A DNA stretch of 64,000 nucleotides from contig WARS01000014.1 of NCBI GenBank assembly GCA_008933995.1, positions 1,225,192 through 1,289,191 of the forward strand, read 5' to 3'. The stretch is from Datnioides undecimradiatus. Lineage: Eukaryota > Chordata > Actinopteri > Lobotiformes > Datnioididae. Shown piece after piece: positions 42,972 to 59,274 of the stretch. A program made the translations under genes and the position numbers. The notes under the pieces are model-generated. The model had not been told where the DNA came from, made no database searches, and was given only the letters and a program-made list of their open reading frames with translations. The first letter of the stretch is position 1. Each line of letters begins with the position of its first letter.

Positions 42972-43681
42972 AGACTGTTTTGAAAAGAACACGTGTGCCA
43001 TATTGGTTTCAACGCTGTCTATCAATGATACAATGCATAGAATAAGATGTTTATTACAGTCGATACTTTATTTTCCTTTGGAACTTTATTTCACTTCAGA
43101 TTGCTTACATTACACATCAGTGTTTTCCTGACCTAATTAATGTAATATGGGCTGACAGGTAACACCTCTGGGCTTAAACAAAAATAGAAGCTTGGTTTAC
43201 GAAGCAAAACGTAATTAAAGGTGAGATATAAAGCCATTGTTTTTGCTCACTTGATTTGTGTCCACACTTACAGATTTAGAGTTTGGGGTTAAAAGGGAAC
43301 AGATCTTGAAGTTATTGTAATATTCACGAAACGCAGGCATGCTAGTCATATCAGTTCGATTTCACATTACTCATGACTATTTAATAAACCAGGCTACGGG
43401 CTGAGCTCGACCAACTAAATTGGCTTTAGTGGCCTGGTCGGCTTGCCGTAGGCTTACAATGGTATCCTAGCAACTCAAACAGACACCAGAGGTGATACAG
43501 TCGTTTAAGCGTTGCAAGTTGCTTAGCTTTGGTGACGTTTAAATACTTAAAATCTAAAATATTTTATTGACCCTTTACATGTTTAATGTAATACTACTAT
43601 CACTAATGTCGAGCTATGTCTAACAGTGGTGTTTAGTTCAGCGGACAGAGAATATTGTAACTTGTGTAGCCCACTGGGAAG
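42972..43681 (+). promoter_or_regulatory. rack1-nme5 intergenic region with an X-box-like site
   Basis: At 43461-43474 the sequence GGTATCCTAGCAAC resembles the RFX X-box (GTNRCC-N-RGYAAC): the right half is perfect and the left half has one deviation. X-boxes just upstream of the ATG are typical for genes of motile cilia, which fits nme5. No other element is recognised here. Confidence 0.5.
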
Positions 43682-45866
43682 ATGGACCAGACTTCCTACC
43701 CGCGCATATATGTGGAAAGAACTCTGGCCCTCATTAAACCAGATGCCATCCACAAAGCTGAGGAGATCGAGGACATTATTCTCAAATCGGGCTTCATAAT
43801 ACTGCAGGTTGGTTTAAATGTCTTGGAAGACGTAACGGTAGACGTTGAAATAAAAACGTCTGTATACCACAGGGTGTGTTGACGTTTTCTTTAGGATGTG
43901 ACATACTGTGCTAACGTAGGTTAATGGACTGAGGCAAAAAATCGTGTAATGATGTTTTATTAAAAGATGCTCCTGCACAAACAAGAACACCTTTCCAACA
44001 GGCGTGGATAATCGGAGTGGTCCTTATGACTATTGTTGGCTAATTTATCACAGATATTTATGATGGTTGATGTGTAAAAATAAAATAAAGAAAAATTTCT
44101 CGTACAATCGAGAAATATTTGGTCACTACTAGATTAGTCTACCTTAGTACCATGTATGGTCATACTCACTGACCAAGTTAAAATGATTTTAACTGAAATA
44201 ATCTGCAAAGGACAATGAATCATAAGACTCAAAATCCAGTATCATGTCAGATTTAACTTAAGTCTTCAATACTTTATTACTGTGGCAGAAGCGGAAGCTT
44301 CAGCTAAGTCCAGAGCAATGCAGTGACTTCTACGCAGACCAGTATGGAAAGCTCTTCTTCCCCAGCCTTACTGCCTTCATGAGCTCTGGGCCCATCATTG
44401 CCATAACTCTGGCCCGTGACAATGCTATCGCCCACTGGAAATCCATCATAGGGCCTGCCAACAGCATCAAGGCCAGAGAAACTCATCCAGAATGGTAAGT
44501 GTGCTTATTTATTGTGCTTTGGCTTGTTGTTTATTCTTTCAGTGGCCCAGTTGTTTCTTTCTTTTATTTTAATGCTATAAAGTGGTTCATGGTAGTTAAT
44601 TATTTCTATGAAAATCACTTTAAATGTCTGGCGCAAAATCTAGCACAATAAAAGCAGCCCCCTCAGTATAATAAGAAATACTCTGAACAACTATTACCCC
44701 TTAACCCTCACTAATACTCGTTATGCTGGGGCTGGCATATTGGGGCGCACAGGCCAAAATGTATAAAATGCCAAATATTTTTTTTATTTTTTAGAATTTG
44801 AACTTGACAGTAGGGTGACATTTTTTGCAGGAAGTTAAATTAAGGGAACATAGGATGCTAGGATCTCTTGCATCTTAACAATACAACACATAAGGTGTTT
44901 ACCTTTGGCCCATGACTAAGCAATAAGTGTCTGTTTTGGCCCTCTAAGGGAAAGATTTCCTGTTCCCCTGCCTTATATTTCCATGTTGCTTTGGTCAGAC
45001 AGAGAGTGCTTTGTGATGAAAACATTATATTGAAGAAAATATTAATTTTGGGTCAAGCATATTTATAGTACTGCCTCTGCATAGTTTTGATAAAGTATTC
45101 GGATAAATTCAATGCTCTTGAAACAATGTGTACACAGCTTAAAGTACAGAAATTAGAATCTGATATTTGCACAAATCAACATCATTGATTCTGGGTCCCA
45201 GCCTCTGACTATGACACACATTACATAGTTACTATGCCTTGTGAGTGTGAGACATCCTGAGAATTGATTTAGTGGTTTATTGTTTTTATTATATAGAAAT
45301 GTAAAGATCTGACAACTGTAGCAAGCATTTGTATTAAATGTTGTTTATTCCTCCCAGCCTTAGGGCAAAATATGGCACTTCTGACCTAAAAAATGCGCTC
45401 CATGGCAGTGAGTCTTTCCATGTAGCGGAAAGGGAGATCAAATTCATGTTCCCAAATAGTAAGTAATACACATACTGATACACACTGTTTGTACTGAAGT
45501 GTAATATTTAGCACTAACAATTATCTGCCACATATGTTCTCTTTGTAGCCATAATTGAGCCCTTTCCCTCAAAAGAAGCAACTGAGGAATACCTGAGCAG
45601 GCATGTAAATCCAACTCTCTTACGGGGACTAACTGAGGTCTGCAAGCAAAAGCCACAAAATCCCAGTGTAAGTATTCAATTCTTGACATAAACTACATTT
45701 GGTCAACATATTATTTATTTTTCTTATTGTTTCTGTATCTGTAATATCTCATTCTATTATCCTTCACTTTTGTTTTCAATAGATTTGGCTTGCTGACTGG
45801 CTGATGAAAAACAATCCAAATATGCCTCAAATATGCGAGGGAGGCTTTGTGGAGGAAGCAGAATGA
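43682..45866 (+). CDS. nme5: Nucleoside diphosphate kinase homolog 5 (radial-spoke protein)
   Basis: Group II NDPK-family protein of motile cilia and sperm, a homologue of a radial-spoke component. Exons: 43682-43807, 44289-44494, 45358-45458, 45549-45667, 45783-45866; total 636 nt, 211 residues (human about 212). The NDPK domain covers roughly residues 12-145: YVERTLALIKPDA near the start and the active-site motif NALHGSE with H126 kept (the canonical motif ends in D). After it comes a DPY-30-like helical segment, about residues 155-195, with YLSRHVNPTLLRGLTEVCKQ and IWLADWLMKNNP. Family members of this group are generally thought to have little kinase activity. The first ATG in exon 1 is chosen because it immediately precedes the conserved IYVERTLALIKPD. 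Confidence 0.97.
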
Positions 45867-45947
45867 CAACAGGGAAACAAAGGGGACAAACCAATAATTT
45901 TAGATAATTATATTTATTTAAAAATCCCTTTTCAGCACCAGTGATGA

Positions 45948-45953
45948 AATAAA
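45948..45953 (+). terminator. nme5: nme5 polyadenylation signal
   Basis: AATAAA 82 nt after the TGA stop codon. Confidence 0.8.
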
Positions 45954-46920
45954 ATGACTTCTCAGTAGTAATCATTAGTTTTGTCTGATTCTTGATAGTT
46001 ATTTTTCAATGCTTTTTTATATTGTTTAACTTGATTCATAACCTGAGACCTTGAAATTCAGCAGGTTTACATGAGAGCACTAACGCCTAAACCTAATTAT
46101 TCATTAATACATGAACTATCTCAGATTTTATTATTTTTTTATTAAAGGACCCCATCCCACCAGGTGTTACATATTGAGTTACCCATATAAATCAACTTGT
46201 GTGTTCAAAAGTTTGAAGTTGAACGCAGTTGCTTCAAATAAATTGAATGAGTTCTATTACCACAGTTGAGAGTACATTAAGTAAGTTGGACCAAGCACTC
46301 ACACAATAAAATGTATGCGTCTACCTGCTATGACCAGCTTCATCTCTTCCCTAGTAAAATGTATTACTGCCAATGCAGAAAAGTACTTGAGTTATTGAGG
46401 CATTACTGGGTGTTAATGTCAATTTCTCGAGGAAGTTTGACTGTAGGTAATACTGCCGGCAGTATGTAACTGCGGCTGTGAATTATATGTATTGTGTTTT
46501 CTGCCCTTGCTGGGTCAAAGGAAGTGAATGGATGGACAATAAATCAAGTGAATTTTCTATTATCAAAAGAAACCATTCAGGTTAATATTAAACTGTTCAA
46601 TATTTACATGATTTGAAAAAAATATATACTTGAAGTCACGATACATGTAGTTTACTTGTGAATGGCTTCGTGGCAGCTGTTAATTCATCATTATTGTTCA
46701 CTGTTCATAGACGTGGAAGAGACATTTTCACGACCCTAAGCTGTTCTACTGTTGCATTTGACGATAGTTTTGTCAAGAATGTATGGCAGTGCAATTCTAG
46801 TAACGCTTTGAGACATTAGTTCAAACAACGGTCGCAATTCATCTTGTTTTTGCTGTCCTAACCGACTATTCACCGTGCGTTGTGCAAACCTTTTTCAGCA
46901 GGAACACTAACGGTAGAGTT
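45954..46920. other. Intergenic region between nme5 and hnrnpab
   Basis: AT-rich, no gene or clear repeat. CpG content rises towards 46.9 kb where the hnrnpab promoter begins. Confidence 0.6.
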
Positions 46921-46975
46921 CCTTCCTGTGAGTTAAGGCGTGAACATCTTCTATGAAAAGAAAGCGACGAGCGTG

Positions 46976-47014
46976 TAATTGGTCGGCGCTGTGAGTGGCA
47001 GTGGCGATAATCCA
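46976..47014 (+). promoter_or_regulatory. hnrnpab: Two NF-Y (CCAAT) boxes of the hnrnpab promoter
   Basis: An inverted box ATTGG (46976-46980) and a direct CCAATCAG (from 47010) lie about 34 bp apart, in a CpG-containing stretch just before the likely transcription start. Paired NF-Y sites at this spacing are common in TATA-less housekeeping promoters. Confidence 0.55.
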
Positions 47015-47089
47015 ATCAGATGGCTTCTCCACAGAAATGTCGTTTTTTTCTGCCGGTTCTAGAAAACCAACCACGAGTTGTCGTCGTGT

Positions 47090-47131
47090 GGGAGAATCCA
47101 TCTTGACGAGAGCTCTCCGGTTGTGTGACCA
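47090..47131 (+). other. hnrnpab: Probable 5' UTR exon end of hnrnpab
   Basis: A donor-like GACCA|GTAAGC at 47132 can pair with the acceptor CTTTCGGCTTAG ending at 47616, which precedes the ATG by 16 nt. The upstream limit of the exon is a guess. Confidence 0.4.
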
Positions 47132-47632
47132 GTAAGCAGGTTTTCGTACTTCATTAGTCTTGTTCTTTTTCGTTGTATTGTCACGTAAGTAATCCGCATA
47201 TTGTTGCCTTATCGTTGTTTTTTTCTGGCAGATGTAGATAAAATGTGTTATTATTAGAAATTACAGGCCGAAAGTGCGTCTAACGGCCTCCGCATTACGT
47301 AACTGCGAATTTGAGTTGTGTAGTCCATCCTCGGCTTATCGGCGTGGAACAGATGGTTACGGTTTTCTAATCTTTGGCTCCAGCAGAAATGTACTTTGCA
47401 AAATGGGTTGTGTTGTGGGTAAACGTAACTCTGTTGCCATTTGCCGGCACCCGGCAACAAACACGGCCTCCTATGAATGTATGGAACTCGACCGTGCCGG
47501 CCAAAATGGTGGGAAATGCATGCATTGGCACCATATTAATGGCGAAGCATGCACGGCACTGGCGGATTATATAACACTCGTGATTTTCTAACTTGATTCC
47601 TCTCCTTTCGGCTTAGGTGTAATAGTGCAAAA

Positions 47633-49616
47633 ATGTCTGAGACAGAGCAACAGTATATGGAAACATCAGAAAACGGCCACGAAGTCGACGATGATTATAA
47701 CGGAGCCGACCACACCGAAGAGGGGATCGACGAGAGCGCCGTGAATAACTGCGGAGAGGGCGAAGGGACCGACACGGACGGAAATTCGCAAAACGGGGGC
47801 ACCGAGGGCGGTCAAATCGACGCCAGCAAAGGCGAGGAGGATGCGGGGTGAGTCTAAAACTGCACGATACGAGTCTTATTTGAAACCGGCATTCTTTACA
47901 AGTACTCGTGGTTTGCCATGTTTCTTTGTTCAACCGGCCTTTGTTGGCGCCATATGCAGAGGGGAGGGAGGGGGATGGGCGCTCAAGCAGGGATCAAATC
48001 TGACATGTATTTGCTGATGAGAAACTATGGATACGAGGTGCCTGCTCTAGGCGTATCTTAGCGATTTTCAGTATATTGAAATATTGCTGTAATGTAGCCT
48101 GTAAGCGGAGCTGCCGTAGCCTGCCTCCATTCGCCTTTGGGTCAACAGATGTTCTGGAACAGTGTGTACATTTACACCCCCCTCCTACCCGACACCATCC
48201 CCACCCCACAGCCATATATAAAGTTGGAGTAGGGGGACGGTCTTTAATGATGAAATGTCCCTTTCCTCCTGTCTGCACTTAGGAAAATGTTTGTCGGTGG
48301 TCTCAGCTGGGACACAAGCAAGAAGGATCTTAAAGATTACTTCTCTAAATTTGGTGAGGTGACAGACTGCACCATAAAGATGGACCAGCAGACAGGACGG
48401 TCAAGAGGCTTTGGCTTCATTCTCTTTAAAGACGCAGCCAGTGTAGACAAGGTGAGTGGGGTAGCAATTACCCCATAATTAGGTGCATGGAACTGCGCTG
48501 TGTTGACAAGATGGGAAAATTTCAACACTTTCCTCTGTTTTTCTTTGTAAAGGTTCTTGAACAGAAAGAACACAAGCTAGATGGCCGAGTGATCGACCCC
48601 AAGAAGGCCATGGCCATGAAGAAGGATCCAGTGAAGAAAATCTTTGTGGGAGGCCTCAACCCGGACACCTCAAAGGAAGTCATTCAGGAGTACTTTGGAA
48701 CCTTTGGAGAGGTACGATATTTTGTGGATTTTGTTCCTCTTTAAAGAAATGAGTATTTGTATGTTGGTTTGTTTTTTTTTTAAAGGTTTGTTTGCCTCCC
48801 ATGTAGATCGAGACCATTGAGCTTCCACAAGATCCAAAGACAGAAAAGAGGAGGGGATTCGTATTTATCACGTATAAGGAAGAGGCTCCTGTCAAGAAGG
48901 TTTTGGAGAAGAAATACCACAATGTTGGTGGAAGCAAGGTATTAGCACGTTATATATTCTGTATACAAGTGACAGTGTATAATGTACTCTGTATGTCATA
49001 TTTTACTTATCTTATCACACTGCAACATAATATGCTCTTGTGTGGTGTTCCAGTGTGAAATTAAAATCGCCCAGCCCAAAGAGGTCTACCAGCAGCAGCA
49101 GTATGGTGCACGTGGATATGGAGGACGCGGCAGAGGCCGTGGAGGTAGGCAATTTCTTGCATGTGTACTAGAGGAAAAAATGTTAAATATAGCCAGTGGT
49201 GAATATAAATTTGCGCAGACTGACCACCTGGGTACTGTATGCTACAGAGTTGTCACAAAGGCCTCACCTCTTGTTTCTAGGCCAGGGCCAGAACTGGAAT
49301 CAAGGTTACAACAACTACTGGAACCAGGGATACAACCAGAACTATGGCTATGGACAGCAAGGCTATGGATATGGCGGCTATGGCAACTATGACTACTCTG
49401 CTGGTTATTACGGCTATGGGGGTGGCTACGATTACAGTAAGCGATAAGTGCCCCCAGGGAACGAAAAAAGAATGAGAGAAACTTTATTTTCTTGGTCCTC
49501 CTTGTTGTACAGAAGAACTCAGTCCCTTTTTCTCTTGTCCTCCAGACCAGGGCAATACAAGCTATGGGAAAACTCCAAGACGTGGAGGCCACCAGAGTAG
49601 CTACAAGCCATACTGA
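47633..49616 (+). CDS. hnrnpab: Heterogeneous nuclear ribonucleoprotein A/B
   Basis: RNA-binding protein of the hnRNP D/AB family (CBF-A), acting in nuclear mRNA processing and transport. Coding exons: 47633-47847, 48283-48451, 48553-48711, 48807-48938, 49054-49144, 49281-49436, 49546-49616; total 993 nt, 330 residues. An acidic N-terminus (about 1-72) is followed by RRM1 with RNP2 MFVGGL and RNP1 RGFGFILF, and RRM2 with RNP2 IFVGGL and RNP1 RGFVFITY. A Gly/Tyr/Gln-rich tail follows, ending [12 protein letters not shown] as in human. Exon 6 (156 nt) encodes the Tyr-Gly-rich insert and can be skipped in frame, which matches the known long and short CBF-A isoforms. Keeping intron 6 instead ends the protein at YDYSKR. 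The ATG is the first one after the 5' UTR acceptor. Confidence 0.97.
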
Positions 49617-50400
49617 TCACACGTAGTGCAGGTATGCATTTTTGCATCATCCGTGGTAGTATGAGAACATAGCTGTAACCATTGGTGCCTTTTGACCCCA
49701 AAGATGTCCATCTACTCTAAATCCATTCAAACATTGTGGTGGGGTTAGGGTAGACCATGTTGTGGGGTCTGTGATCATTAAAGATGGATTCATTCCACCT
49801 GTCAGCCATCTCAAGATGCATCTCTACAAACACTACTTGATCAATAAGGGTTGAGTTGGTGGTGGTTGAGAACAGGAGTAAGGGCCGTTTCACCTTTTCA
49901 CCAGGGTGCTAGGTGTGTAATAGATAGTGGTCGTCCCCCCCTCCCCTCTCAAAGTGTGTCTGTCCATTCACTGACCTGTCAAACTCATTCATGCACCTGT
50001 CTGTCTTTGTGTAACTGCATGCCATATTTGGTTTATTCTCAGTAACGTTAAGCACCATGTTTTTCTCTTAAGGTCTAAAGTAAATAAGAAAAAGAGATCC
50101 ATGGTCTGACCACAGCGAACATGGGCTCTGGCTTTTCCTTTGGAGTTGGCAGAAATTTGGACTCATGCTCCATTTGTACAGATCAAGTGAGGAACTGGGG
50201 AAGCAAATGTCACTTTTCCACTTTTTATTTTATATTGTTTTGTGTCCATTTACATTTCCAATGATGGAAGTGTTATTTTTACTGTACTTTTTGGTACCTT
50301 TTTGAATCTAATGTATTGTATGGTTGTATTTTTACATGTCTACTGGATTTACAGACGAGCAGGAGCAAGAGCTTTCAAAGCTCACAAATAAAACAAATTT
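49617..50400 (+). other. hnrnpab: hnrnpab 3' UTR with a probable 3' UTR intron
   Basis: Soon after the stop there is a donor-like GCAG|GTATGC (about 49631), and about 440 bp later an acceptor-like TTTTTCTCTTAAG (about 50072), so the 3' UTR may be spliced, as in related hnRNP D/AB genes. Polyadenylation signals AATAAA lie at 50387-50392 and 50759-50764. Confidence 0.5.
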
Positions 50401-50764
50401 GCTTTTTTTTCCTTTTGGTGTTTCTAGATTTTTAGTTATTTTCTCCCGTGCTGAGTGTTGGATGCGAGTTGCATGGCTTCAGATGTGGGGTGAGGCTAAA
50501 TAAGGGATTTAAACTAATCAAAGGGTTCATTGTAAGCGTGTCAAGTGAATGTTTGCAGATGGTCTAGTAGACGAAGACAACCAGCATCTTTTTTTTTTTT
50601 CCTTTCTTTTGGCTTTTAAGGAGATTCTTCCCCCATCATGTTTGCAATTTTAAGTGGCTATTAGTGTTATTCAACTGAACGCAAGCCTGTTAATGTACGA
50701 GGGTACTCCCTCTCTCACTGGAAACTCATTCCTCTAGTGTCTTGGGCAAATTGGTAGAAATAAA

Positions 50765-51733
50765 CTTTTGGTTTATATTACACATGGATCTTTTTGTTAT
50801 TATTTGTAAAGTTAATGTTAAATGTTTTGTACTGTTAAATGGCTTGCTTGTTTTGTCATGAGTAATGGTAACATCTCTACGGATGCCTGTTTGGGAAGCT
50901 GTGGGAGAGTGCTTCACAATCTGCAGGATAACTCGCGAGTGTTAATACCCACCCCACTAGATGTGAAACTGCAAAAAAGGAAAAAAAAGAACAAAACAAA
51001 ACCCAAACTTGAGCATTTTTGTGAATGTGTCCAGGAGTTAAAGATAGTGGTCTGGTAAGTGCTCATCTCAACCGTTCTGTGTATTGAGAACATGTTGCTG
51101 ATCAGTGTTGTAAATCAGGACTAATTGTTTTTTACATTGCTGCTGTGGGTAAAAGAGTTCAAGATGCAGTCAGGAATTAAAGTGTTAACTTTATTTATTT
51201 CTCAGTTTACAAGTTCATTAGTGTTAATTAAACAACACATGTTGTATTGTCATCTCCCAGGAGGTAATTATGTACTGCTGTTTGCCACAGTTTGAATTTG
51301 TAAACCTCCAGTTGGCTGGGTTCATCAGCAAGGTGACTGCTTATGTCTTCTCATTCTACAAAAGTGATACCTGGGAGAGGGAAAGCAGTTTTACTAGATT
51401 TTATTTCAGTCGCACAGCAACAGACATGAACAGAGCAGTCATCCTCCAATAATGTTATTAAATCTGTCACTGCGTTGATTTAAGCTCTGACATTAACTGT
51501 GCTAGCAGACAGTAAATTAATGCATTTCGAAAACAAAGTGTCACAGTGTCCACACAGTGGTCAGAGTTGGCTGGAGGGCAGCAACATGTTCTGCCAAGTG
51601 AAATGAATGAACTTGTTTGATCTAATGGAACCTAAAGCATAGACATTCATATCTCTACCTCTGAACTTTATGAATGTGACCGTCTGACAAATGTCTGATG
51701 CAATTAAAAGTTTTTATACAGGTTTAACAAACC
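50765..51733. other. Region between the convergent hnrnpab and phykpl genes
   Basis: No coding content. On the minus strand, AATAAA signals at 51190-51199 (two overlapping) and 51400-51405 are candidates for the phykpl 3' end, giving a 3' UTR of about 0.35-0.55 kb. Confidence 0.5.
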
Positions 51734-56470
<4,737 letters not shown>

Positions 56471-57107
56471 AATCTCTGTTGTGCCTCTGTGTTTAGCGTA
56501 CTCCAAAAACTGCGAAAGGAAATGAGCGAATAGCTATGCAACAAAGTTAATCAAAGGTCGCATACCGTCTTATGGAATTGTTTTACAAGTCTTGGCATTT
56601 ACTGCGCATGCGTTAATGGTAGACTTTGATTCAATTCATTTTACTTAATACAGCCATGGTTTGCTTAAGTGAAACATTTTGCAGTAGATGTAGAATATAT
56701 TACAGTTATATATAGACCATCTAAACATGGGTATTATGTAATCCCCTCAATATCACAGAAAAGCGACGCTTGTTTGTTGTTAGTCCGGTCAGTTAATTTT
56801 ATGCTGTAGCTTTTATTAGACAGGCCTATCTACGGGGCTGCTAACGTGACATAGATGTCCAAAATAACTGTGACATATGTTGCTGAAAATGATATTTTAG
56901 TTTTAAGGAGTCACGAACAAAGGTCTTTTTGAAGAAATGTATTTTATAAGTATTGTGGGGCTTTCTTAGAGAGCGATTATTTAAGTAGTGTATTCAAAGT
57001 ACCTCCGAGTTGGTATCGCCCAAAGGCTATAAATACTCTGCTGAACTGCCCTCCATCCGGTGCACTGTGTGCAGCTTCGGTTGCTAAGGAACCACTGAAT
57101 GCAGGTA
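56471..57107. promoter_or_regulatory. Divergent promoter region of phykpl and fam53c
   Basis: phykpl starts to the left and fam53c to the right, under 0.6 kb apart. An NRF1-like palindrome TGCGCATGCGTT lies at 56603-56614, near the expected phykpl start. A TATA-like TATAAATA lies at 57028-57035, followed by a donor CAG|GTAATA at 57105 that would end a short non-coding first exon of fam53c. Confidence 0.5.
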
Positions 57108-59105
57108 ATACATCAGGACAGCTGTAGCATGCTAGCATGCAAACAGGCTGCGTAACCAAGCTAAGGCTGCAACTAATGTAGTGACACATTGTCAACCCAG
57201 CCGTTAAATCTATTAACGCCTCTGTTTTAAATTCTGGCCTTATGAATAATGCAGCCGTGCCCAATGACAAGTTTGTTAATCGGTAGTAAATAGAATGAAT
57301 GTAAGCAAGCTAAGGCTAGTTACGCCAGTTAGGGCACTTGTTATCCTATCAGCTAATTTGGCTAACAGAACCGGCTAATAACTTGGTGCCCTGCTTACTG
57401 CATCGTGTTGCCGAGCTAGCTTACTATATACTTTGCTCACCAGCGTCGCTAACGGATTTAGGCAGTAAATCAAGCCCCTATGTTAATAAGTCTTAAAATT
57501 TCAATGACAAACTGTTGTCCTATGGCTAGCGTTAACGTTTGAGATAGTGCGCAACACTGCCTCAAACTTATTTGAGGTTAGTATAGACATTCAGTGCCCA
57601 TACGTCAGCCCTGCCTAATAACCCTTACCTAACCAAAAGTCTTGATTTATACTGTTTTGTGCCTGGTGTGTCTCGGTGGACGTTTTGTATCATTATTCAT
57701 GTAAAATAACGTGGACATTAAAGTTTGCAGGCGGGATTGAAAAGTGATTAAATTATAAGTCAGCTAGTGGTGGGCAGCAGTGCTCTTAGCTGTATACAAG
57801 CAAATGGAGTCATTATGTAGGGTGCAGGGCTTTTAACGGTGGCTGCTGCCTCAGGAGGTTCAGCGTCTGTCTAAAGTAGCCTGTCTTCTGGCATGTGGAA
57901 CTAGGCTAGCAATGTAGCACCATGTTTGCCACAAGGAGGAAGGCTTTGGAGGCCACATTTAACTGCCAGCAGCAAGTGCTGAATCAAACGTTTTTGATGA
58001 GTAGAAGTACAGATGTGTTTAAATTCAAATTAAGACTTATGATTTGAAGTTGATTAAGTTTGCATATTAGAGTGTGGTTTGTGTCAGAATTAAATGTACT
58101 CCATTTATTTAGAAAAGTAGTGCATAGGCTAAGAGTTGGATTACAATTGAATGCATTGTATTCAGTTTTTAGTTTCAATTTAAGATGTACAATTTTGTGC
58201 TGTGCAAAGGTTTGCTGGAATTCTTTATGAGCCACTGCAGGTTAATCATCAAAGATGTTTGCGGACTAAGTAACCATTTGATCTTAAAAGCTAACTCTCT
58301 GCTTTTGAGTACAAAGAAAATGTCTGAGGAATGTATGTTAATGAAATGGACGTGCAAACTATTTTGTGGTCCCCTGCTTCCTGGATACATGGCATCTTTT
58401 TTGCTTTGCTTCAAAATATAAGCCCTTGAAACCTGGTCACTGTTCTTTTGTCCCCCTTGCAAAGATACTTCCAACCCCTATCCCCATTCATTTTTCACAC
58501 ACTTCCCCCAACCTTTTCCTTTTTTGTCTCTCCCTCCCCCTTTCATTAACCTCACAACTCTAACACAGCTCTTGTCATTTGTGTTTATTGCACCCAACTG
58601 GCTGATTGTTGCGGCAGAATTTTCCCTGAGACGTCCTATTAATTTTCTTGGAAATCACTCTTGACTACATTTGTAGTCCCATTAAGAAATGGCGATGTTC
58701 ACTGTGCATGATGGAATGTGGAGTGTTTCTTTGTTCTGGGTCTTCCCACATTCATGTGTGCTCTCATTGCCTTTGTGAACATAAACTTGTGCCTTTCACA
58801 TATGAATGAGACAGCATTTAGATCCCAGTCTGTGTCTCATGTTATAATTTATTGTCAGTCATACAGGCATTAATTCAGGAATTTTGTTTCTCTCTTTGTG
58901 TGTTTTCCCGCCCTACAGCAGTTATAGCATGTGGAGGAAAGTCCCCATTTTCCACTCCTGTGTAAGGCCCAGTGACTTGCATGGCACATTAAAAGTTACT
59001 GTTCAGTGACATCTTTCCTTGCAATGTATGCAATGACTTTCAGTTAATCATTGACATTGTTTCATACAAATCTCATCCTTCCCACCCTTCTCATCTGTCC
59101 TTCTA
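57105..59105 (+). other. Probable first intron of fam53c (5' UTR)
   Basis: No coding content; the acceptor CCTTCTAG ends at 59106. CpG-containing near the left edge, then AT-rich. No recognised repeat. Confidence 0.5.
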
Positions 59106-59274
59106 GGTGGCATGAAGATGATGGTGGCATAGTGAGAAAGTTGGTCAGTCTGGCAGGTTGAGGTGTGGAGGGGACACCACAAACCACGCCAGGATTCTGA
59201 CTAATAACATATCCACTGCCCTCAGTAGATGTCCTCGTCATCTCCATGTCCATCTTTGGATTGTAGCTCCAATT

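Noticed and set aside
59158-59274. Upstream in-frame extension of fam53c
   Set aside because: The family N-terminus starts at MVTLITEQL; the extension lies in the probable 5' UTR exon and has no conserved residues.
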